Origin: Allomyces macrogynus ATCC 38327
Taxonomy: Eukaryota > Blastocladiomycota > Blastocladiomycetes > Blastocladiales > Blastocladiaceae
Direction of reading: 5' to 3'
DNA: 13,023 nucleotides
Assembly (NCBI GenBank): GCA_000151295.1
Contig: GG745348.1
Span: forward strand, 538,001-551,023
In this document: piece by piece, positions 6,021 to 13,023 of the stretch
How the letters are laid out: every line of letters begins with the position of its first letter
Position numbering within the stretch: position 1 is the first letter of the stretch
Notes under the pieces: model-generated
What the model was told of the DNA's origin: nothing
The model's database searches: none
Seen by the model: only the letters and a program-made list of their open reading frames with translations
Position numbers and translations under genes: made by a program

Positions 6021-9000
6021 TCACTGGAACACGTCGTCCTTGTCGATGCCCGCGTCTGCCGGCTGCCCGGCGAGCGCCTCCTCGAGGTTGGCAAAGTTGA
6101 GGAAATGCGTCGGGCGGTGCGCCTCGTGGTAAAACTCCTTGGGCGTATCGAGCACGAGCTGGTACCGCATATCGTCGCGGTGGGACGATCCCATAAAGTT
6201 GTAATTCCACGACCGCTCGTCGGGCACCATGAAGAACCCGAGGAACCGGTCCGACAGGAGCATCTGCACGCGCTCGTAGTGCGACGGCATGTACCCCTGG
6301 ATTGCGGCGTTGCCCGCGTTCGCGGCCGCCTGGTCGTTGTGCTTGCGCGCCCACTCGTAACCCGCGGGCGTAAGTCGGTAGGCCGTGAGCGAGCACGACC
6401 CGGGCGTGAACGCGCACGCCATCACCACCGTCTTGTCGCCGTCCCACTCCTTGTACTCGTGCAGGAACTGCGCGTGCTGCAGAGCGTCGTGCGGCGCCAT
6501 GTGCGGCAACTCGGTCGGCTGCGTGTGGATCCACCCGAGCGGCTCGAGGTCGCTCAGGTACTCGTGCTCGGGCACCTGCTTGGGCACCTTGACCGTCTGC
6601 GGCGTGCCCCACTGCGGGACCAGCACAATCGCGCGCACTTCCTTGACGTACGGGTTGTCGGGCGGCGAGACGCCGTACATGTACCCCATGATCTGCACGC
6701 GCAGGTCGCCGACCGTGATGAACCGCTTGAGCAAGTTTTTGGGCAGCACGTACGTGAACCCGGAATCCTTGACGTCGTCCGAGTTGACGTAAATGTGCTG
6801 CGTGCGCAAAAACAGGTTGGTCGAGGACACGGCGCGCACGCGCCAGTCGGTCTTGGACGCAAACGTGGCCGCCTCGAAATTGGTTGTGGTCGTGACAATA
6901 ATCTCGTCGCCATGCACGTTGGTCGTCTTGGTCGTGAGCGCCGTGAGTTGCGAGGTCGTCTCCGACTGCTTTTCGATCTCGGCCATTTGCTGCCGCTGTA
7001 GCGACGGCGCGGCAATCTCCATGCCGAGAATAATGTCGCGAATCTCCGACTGCGTCAGCGAGGCAATGTTGACATTGTTCTTCTTGCCGTAGTCGCTCAA
7101 AATCATGTCCTTGAGGGCCATTTCCACTTGGATCCACTCTTGGTCCGTGAGCGTCGGCCAGATATGGTGCGGCTCCGTGATGACCGTCTTGTCGGGCCGC
7201 AGAATCACCTTGGCCTTGTCGTTGTTGACGTGCAGCGCGCGCATGATCAGGACGAGACGCGAGAAGGCCGTGTAGGGCGAAATCGTCTTGAGCCAGTCGT
7301 CGTAGAGGTTGAACAGGTACATTTGCGGTTCCGTCGCCTTGAGAATCAGGTCGCCAAACTTTTCAATCTTCATGACGGCCTGGAACGGCAGCTGCAGCTC
7401 GGCGCCGCGAATCAGGCAGTTCGGGAAACTGACGAGGTGCACCTCGAGCGGGTCGAGCATGCCCTTGCGCGAGACGATAATCTGGTTGGGCTGCTCCTCG
7501 ACGGGCAGCGACCGAATCAACGCTGCGACTTCCTCGGCCGTCTTCCACTTGGCGAGCTGCCCGAGACGCTTTTGCCCGGCCCACACGGACGTGTGAATCA
7601 CCTTGAGGAACAGTTGGCCCGTGCGCGGGTTGAGGATGAAGATGGCGCCGTTGATGGGCTTGGTCGTCTATTATAACGGGCGGGGGAGGGCGTGGTCAGT
7701 GGCCGATTCGATACCTCGGGCTAGGGTCAAAAAAGAACAAAAACGAACCAAGTTGCCCTCGAACGTCTTGTGAATCGTGACGCGGTAGACGTTCGTGTCG
7801 TCGACAAACCAAATCGTCTGGTTCGAGAAGAGCTCGGCGTAGTTTTGCGAGTTCAGGTAGGGCTCGGTCGGCTCCGACGAGTAGAGCTGCAGACCCTTGC
7901 GAATGCGCTCGCGCAACACGTAGAGCGCCGGGTTGGCCTTCATGATCTTGGCCATGGCCTGCTGCACGAGCGGCTTCATGCCTGGGAACCAGTTGCCGTA
8001 GGCCGAATGCAGGTTGTAGGCCAAGTCGACGCCAATCATCAGGCCCGTCGGCGACGGGTAGATGGACGTGTTGTCGGTCGTGTAGTCGAGGAACTTGGCG
8101 CGCGTGTACCGCTCAATGTCGTGCGAGTCGAAATCGCCCCACCGCAGCTGCACGTCGATCCAGTACTTTTGCGTGTTGCCGGCGTCAAACGTGTCCTTGG
8201 TGTCGCTCAAGAGTGAGGGCTTCGACACGTTCCACTTGTAGGCGGCAAACAGCAGCAGGTCGGCGCACGACGAGTTCATCTTGTAGGACTTGCGCGGATG
8301 AATAGTCTCCTTTTGCACGGCCTCGATCTCGAGCGCGTCAAGCTCTTGGTCGAGCACTTGACACAGGTCGAGCACGACCGACTCGTGGATCTTTTGCCAC
8401 AAGTGCGCGCGGAAGATTTGGATGAGCGAGATCTTGAGCGTTGGGATCTTGCCGTGCATGAAAATGCCCGTCAAGTCGAGCTGCACTTGGAAACCGACGT
8501 AGACGTTGGCACGGTTGATGGTCGGCGACCACCAGAGCGTGAAGCGACGGTTCGGGATTTGGTTGAGACCGGACCGCTGCGCGTTGGTCAACTTCTTGAA
8601 CTTCATCGACTCTAGATGGTTCAAAAAGATGACAAATCGTTAGAAAACAGCCCGAGTAGTTGCAAAACGTGAGGAAAGCGAGGAAAAGGCACCTTCAAAG
8701 CCCGAGTTGTGCACAACCATGCGGTCGGACCGCAGGAACCGCTGGTTGCCGTCGACCATGAACCCGAAGTACTGCTCGTACTCGGCGCGGCGCGTGACCG
8801 ACACGATCTTACCGAGGTGCGCCGACTCGACGGCCTTGGCCAACTCGGCGCTGTCGCTCGTCGTGATCGCGGATGGTGGCGCCCAGTACAAGAACAAGAG
8901 CTCCTGCGCCTTGGCCGGCAGCTGCAAGTACTGCTCGACCGTCAACTCGTGGATCGTCTCGCGGCCGAGCACCTCGACGTGGGCCGCGTACGTGCGAGCG

Positions 9001-11406
9001 GCGGCACCCGCGTCCTCGACGGACTTGAAATGCTGCTCGTTTGCAACGACCACGGCCTCATCCTCGGTCTCGGTCTCACCGTCGGCGTCGCGCACGGCAA
9101 AGTCCTTGGTCTCGACCGAGCAGTCCGAACCGACGCTGTAGACGCGGAACGCCGAGCGGTCCGGGAGCGACTCGACTTGCACGTGCGGCTTGAGACACAA
9201 AATGTGGTTGTCGGTGACGACGAGCGGCGGCTGGTACTCGGATCCAATGAACTTGAGCTCCATGAGCCGGTCGTAACCCGTCACGACGTGCAAAACCGTC
9301 CGCGGCGTGCCGTCATCGCCGAGCAGTTGATCACCGACACGAATTTCGGGCACGCTGACGGACTTTCCGCCGTAAAATTTAAGCTCGGTATGACGATCGA
9401 AGCACGCACGTTCCCAGAAAAGGCCTTCCCACGTCGGGAAATACGTCCCCTTGAACAGCGTGTGCTCCAGAATACCCTCGACGCCACCCAGGGCCTGAAT
9501 CACATCGGTGCGGTAGTTATTCAAGTTCCAGAGCTTGCCGTCGTGACGCACCGACGTCCAGTTGAACGGATCGGCCTTGAGGATCTGGTACTGCTTGAAG
9601 AACGTGCGCACGCGCCACCCCTTGTCATACGCCAATGTGTGCCGGTCCTTGGAAAACAGCGTCGAGATGCGCGGCAGCCCACGGTCCCAACAATCCTCGA
9701 GATCCTCGAGCGTAAGCCGGCGGTTCTGCGCGTGCGCCTCTTGCCGCTTGAGCGCGTACTCGGCCCAGACCCGTTGCGAGTCGATAAACTCCGACTCCCA
9801 CGGCAAAATGTACCGCAGCAGGTTCGGGATCACTTGGTCCTCGTCGTGCGACATGCCCGACCGGAAATGCGTGATGCCCACGTCCGTCTGCTTGGACCAA
9901 CGCAGGTCCGACTGCGGGATCAGGACGTGGCCCATCGACAGCATCCCGAGCCCGCCGAGTTCCTTGGGGCAGTACCAGACGACGGGCGGGAAACGGGTTG
10001 GCATTTTCGAGTTGAGCCCAATCTTGACGCGCGTCTGGATCTTGTTCTCGCACTTGACGAGCAAGTCGAGCAATTCGCGCGTGTGCACGACGGCCTCGCG
10101 GAAATACGTCATGAGCCCAATCAGCGCCGTGTTGGCCTTGTTAATGATCTTGGTAAACGTCGTCGACCCGGACGCCATGAGAATCTGCCGCACGCGGTTG
10201 TTGTACCGCTGAATCGACTCGTCGTCGACGCGCAAAAACGCTTGTGCGGTGCGTTCCTTGGTCGCGTCGTTGACGAGATGCCAGACGCCGTCGCGCAGCG
10301 TAAACTCCTCGTGCGCCATGCGGACCTTGGGCAAGATGCGCACTTCAAAGCCCGACATGCTGAACAGCAGGTTCGGGTTGTCCTTGGAGTAGACCGAGAC
10401 AAACGACGCGTCCCACTCGATGGTCGTGACCGACCGCGGCAGCCGGTTCTTCATGTCCCAAAACACGGCGCGCCCGAGATTCACGTCGTGCTTCATGAGC
10501 CGCATCCGGCAGTCGCGTGGCCAGCACTTTTTGTTATTGTAACCGACAATGTTTTCGTTGTTCGGGTCCGGGTTCTCGGTCAGGTACCGCTGAATCAGGT
10601 CCTTGGCCTCGTCGGCGGTAAACCGGAAAAAGACGTGCAGCTTGTCGATGTACCGCGAGTAGAGCCGGATCGGGTGCCGCGTCTCCGTCTCGCGATCGCG
10701 GTACTGCAAAAACTCGTTGGGAAGTTGCGGCGGGCCCGCCATTTCCGACGCGCGGTGCAACCCGAGAATCAGCAAGTCGAGCACGAGACCATAGTACTGC
10801 ACGATAAACGACGCGAATTGCAGCCCACGAATCAGGCCGTACGTGTTCACGTGGCTCATGTCCTTGTAAGAGAGCACGACATTGTTTTTGGCCGTCATGT
10901 AGTCGGCAATGTTGTGGTCGACAATCAGCCGCAGCAGCCGGTTGAGCAGCGTCAAGTCGACCTTTTCGTAGAGCTTGACGAGCGATGTTTCCATCATGAC
11001 GTTGCACTGGCCCTCGGTCGTATCCCAGACCGCGTCGAGGTTGTTGATCCCTTGGCACCACTTGTAGACGAGCAAGGGCGGCGGCTCCGTGTCGGCGGGC
11101 TTGATCCACGCCGGGAACAAGTGCCGCTTGTCGGCCTCGTACCACAGGTACTGGTCGAGATACGCGTCGGAAATCTTTTCGAGCGGCTCCACGTCGTAGA
11201 CCGGGATCAGGTGCGAGTAGAGGTCCATGAACTCGATGCCCACTTCCTTGAACGTGCGCTGCGTGAGCAACAGCCGCTTGATGCGCGACAGCGTCTCGTG
11301 CGGGTTATCGTAAGCCTGCTCAATCAAACCCAATTCTTCGCGCTGCGACGCGTTGAGCCGGCCCTTGACTGAATACGCCTCCTTGAGCCGCTCGAGCGCC
11401 AAAATG

Positions 11407-11438
<32 letters not shown>

Positions 11439-13023
11439 CGGGAACGGAATCGGCGAAAACTTGCGCGACTCGAGCCAGTGCACGGTCGTCGTGTAGATCG
11501 CAATCCCTTCCTCGGCCGAGACGTACGGCCCATCCTTGAGGTAATTGTGCTGCCGCTCCTGCTCGGCCTTGAGCCACAGTCGCGTGAGCCGCCCCAAGTT
11601 CTTGCGGCACACGGTCTTGTCGACGGTGGCCCCACGGCGAATGCGCTCGCGGTTGTAGTGCGCGACCGACGTCCACCAGTCGGCCTTGGACTTGACGTAG
11701 CGCAGAATGATGTTTTCGAGCGCGACGGGCATGCCGGGCACCTTCCACGGGATGTTGGCCTTCCAGCACCGCCACGCCTCGGACATGTGCTGTAGCACGA
11801 CCTTGGACTTGCTCGCGCGCAAACCCTCGGGCATCATGTCAAGAATGTCGTGCATGACAGCGGCGCGCAGCTCTAAGTCGAAATGCGACTCGACGCGCTG
11901 CTTGGTCACCGTCTTGGCAATTCCCTTGGTCTGCCGGCCCTCGAAATGGCGCGCGAGCAGGTTGCCGAGCCACCGCTCGAGCAGCGGCACGATCCCGCGC
12001 AGGAAAAACAACCACACGCGCCACCCGGGCGCCCAGAACCCGACACCGGGACCCTTGCCGACCGGGCCCGTGTTGAACCGGTAGTAGATCAAGTGCTTGA
12101 GGTCCTTGCATTGGCGGACCTAGCGTGATGCGAAATGACGGGTCAGCGACTTTCGGGGTGGAACAGAACAAGGGCGAGCGTACTTGGCGCATCAGACGGT
12201 ACTTGTACCGGTAAATGCCCGTGAGCTGGCCCAGGTGCGCGAAAATGTATTGCAGGCCGTCGGCGAGCTGGAACGCGTCAATGTTGCCGAGCCGGTACTG
12301 GACGTGCGCGTCGACGATGAGCTTGATGAAGCGCAGGATCTCGCGCTATTTTGGATGAAAGAGGCGGACAGAAGTCAGCAACCCGGTCGGACTCGTGCAA
12401 ACAAATGTTGAGCGAAGCAAAGCGAAAAAAGCGTACAATCAAGTGGAACGAGTTCCCGAACCGCGACTTTTTGCGCTCCTTGGTGGTCAGCGTCTTAATG
12501 GGCTTGAGGTTGAAGTTGTAGTCGAGGTGCAAGTAATTGAGGTTCTTGCGGTGAATGAGCAAGTTGAGCATGTTATACCCTTGCCGCACGACTTGCAACC
12601 CGACCTCGACCCAGTCCATTTCCGTTGTCTGGAAGAACTTGGTGTTCTTGAGCTGCGTGAAGAGGCTCTTCTTAGCCATGGCTTTGGGCCGCTTGGCGTG
12701 CAGCTCATTGAGCACATAGTTTTTCAGCAGCTTTTGGTAAGACACGCGGACCTTGACAGGCTGGTTCGGCGGGCAGTGCTCGAGGTACCACGTCTTGACC
12801 ATGGCCACGTCCTGCGCGCGCCGCGTATGGCCCGACCGTTTGTTGAACGGGTGCGGCGCAAAGTAGAGCGCAATGCCCGGCGCCGTATTGTCGGTATACA
12901 GCTCCTCGTCGGCCAAGAACGGCGCCATGTCCTCGGGCAGAGTGAACCCCTCCAAATCGTCGTCGTCGTCGCCAAACAACTCGTCCTCGTGCGCGACCAA
13001 CGCTGTCGACTTGAGCGTGCGCG
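6021..13023 (-). CDS. PRP8: Pre-mRNA-splicing factor PRP8 (U5 snRNP), intein-containing, 5' end off window
   Basis: Five exons are seen: 12437-13023 (partial), 12184-12345, 8693-12119, 7749-8611 and 6021-7667. They give 2227 residues, of which 233 are an intein; roughly the first 400 residues of the host protein lie to the right. PRP8 scaffolds the spliceosome active site. Near-identical family blocks appear in order: [21 protein letters not shown]; the RT-like core (for example [20 protein letters not shown] and [17 protein letters not shown]); the endonuclease-like region after SGFEES; the RNase H-like domain ([34 protein letters not shown]); and the C-terminal Jab1/MPN domain. The MPN metal motif is degenerate (GWIHTQP, with Gln replacing the second His), as in all PRP8. 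HRPTHFLNF precedes the tail, which ends DKDDVFQ and differs from the usual DREDLYA. Codons strongly favour C or G in third position. Confidence 0.98.
7668..7748 (-). other. PRP8 intron (81 nt, GT-AG, phase 0)
   Basis: The donor is GTTCGT at 7748 and the acceptor is TAATAG ending at 7668, with CACTGACC upstream. Splicing joins KTFEGNL to [11 protein letters not shown], the conserved RNase H-like sequence. Confidence 0.95.
8612..8692 (-). other. PRP8 intron next to the intein (81 nt, GT-AG, phase 1)
   Basis: The donor is AAG|GTGCCT at 8692 and the acceptor is CATCTAG ending at 8612, with TTCTAACG upstream. Splicing restores [16 protein letters not shown]. Without splicing, an in-frame TAA follows within the intron. 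Only 13 nt of extein lie between this donor and the end of the intein. Confidence 0.95.
8706..9404 (-). mobile_element. Prp8 mini-intein (233 residues, no homing endonuclease)
   Basis: The coding frame of PRP8 is interrupted between GLFWERA and SGFEES, contiguous residues in all PRP8 proteins. The insert is a HINT-type protein-splicing element. Block A starts with Cys1 and includes the [15 protein letters not shown] stretch (23-37). Block B has TDNH (64-67). Block F is [12 protein letters not shown] (213-224). Block G ends VVHN, with penultimate His232, terminal Asn233 and +1 Ser. All residues expected for class 1 splicing are present, so excision is predicted. The middle (about 80-198) has an acidic low-complexity part (106-117) and a TVEQYLQLP segment (155-163). 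No LAGLIDADG motif is visible and the length leaves no room for two. The insertion site is that of fungal Prp8 inteins. The first 40 intein codons end in G or C in 25 cases, versus 25 of 28 in a sampled PRP8 core stretch. Confidence 0.95.
12120..12183 (-). other. PRP8 intron (64 nt, GT-AG, phase 0)
   Basis: The donor is GTACGC at 12183 and the acceptor is CGCTAG ending at 12120, with CGCTGACC upstream. It joins [10 protein letters not shown] to [13 protein letters not shown] and is the shortest intron in the window. Confidence 0.93.
12346..12436 (-). other. PRP8 intron (91 nt, GT-AG, phase 0)
   Basis: The donor is GTACGC at 12436 and the acceptor is AAATAG ending at 12346, with TGCTGACT upstream. 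It joins RFGNSFHLI to [16 protein letters not shown], restoring the conserved PRP8 sequence. Confidence 0.93.

Noticed and set aside
6105..8615. Series of plus-strand frames (298, 182, 148 and 105 codons) opposite PRP8 exons
   Set aside because: Same shadow effect; all are opposite codons of near-invariant PRP8 sequence.
8640..8692. Extra C-terminal residues after SGFEG in the unspliced frame, as if the intein exon ended the protein
   Set aside because: The GTGCCT donor at 8692 and the TAG acceptor at 8612 restore SGFEESMKFKK exactly, so the readthrough to the TAA is intronic.
8709..11372. 887-codon plus-strand open frame opposite PRP8
   Set aside because: It is an antisense shadow. PRP8 on the minus strand matches its family throughout this interval, and strong C/G third-position bias keeps the opposite frame free of stops. 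The product is Val/Arg/Leu/Asp-rich with no recognisable domain.

Overview
The window is nuclear DNA of a GC-rich, compact, intron-containing eukaryote. No bacterial operon logic, rRNA, tRNA, CRISPR array or transposon is visible. Five protein genes are recognised by conserved motifs and by splice junctions that restore conserved family sequence exactly. Eleven coding introns are placed, 64-116 nt long. Ten are GT-AG and one is GC-AG, and most carry a CTGAC or CTAAC branch-point-like word near the 3' end.

Layout: (1) 1-529, minus strand, 5' part of a TMEM17-family ciliary transition-zone membrane protein, running off the left edge. (2) 530-1349, unassigned, with weak minus-strand coding hints. 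(3) 1350-1978, plus strand, EMC5/MMGT1-type subunit of the ER membrane protein complex, four exons. (4) 2323-3720, minus strand, GTP cyclohydrolase II (RIB1-type), the entry step of riboflavin synthesis, with one coding intron and a probable 5'-UTR intron. (5) 3721-5069, a divergent intergenic region with a TATA-like element, an E-box palindrome and unexplained splice-like signals. (6) 5070-5547, plus strand, TMA7, a 65-residue protein split over four exons. (7) 6021-13023, minus strand, the 3' five exons of PRP8, the central U5 snRNP protein, entering from the right edge.

The main discovery is inside PRP8: an in-frame 233-residue mini-intein (8706-9404) between the extein residues WERA and SGFE. 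This is the same position as the classic fungal Prp8 inteins. It keeps Cys1, a TxxH block B, a C-terminal His-Asn and a +1 Ser, so self-splicing is predicted. It has no recognisable LAGLIDADG homing endonuclease. Only 13 nt of extein separate the intein from an 81-nt spliceosomal intron.

Organism (inference): a stand-alone fungal-like GTP cyclohydrolase II argues against an animal. TMEM17 argues for a cilium or flagellum. The Prp8 intein sits at the fungal site. A zoosporic fungus or a related flagellated opisthokont or protist fits best, but the window alone cannot fix the lineage. The genes are housekeeping genes with no shared pathway, arranged as alternating divergent and convergent neighbours.
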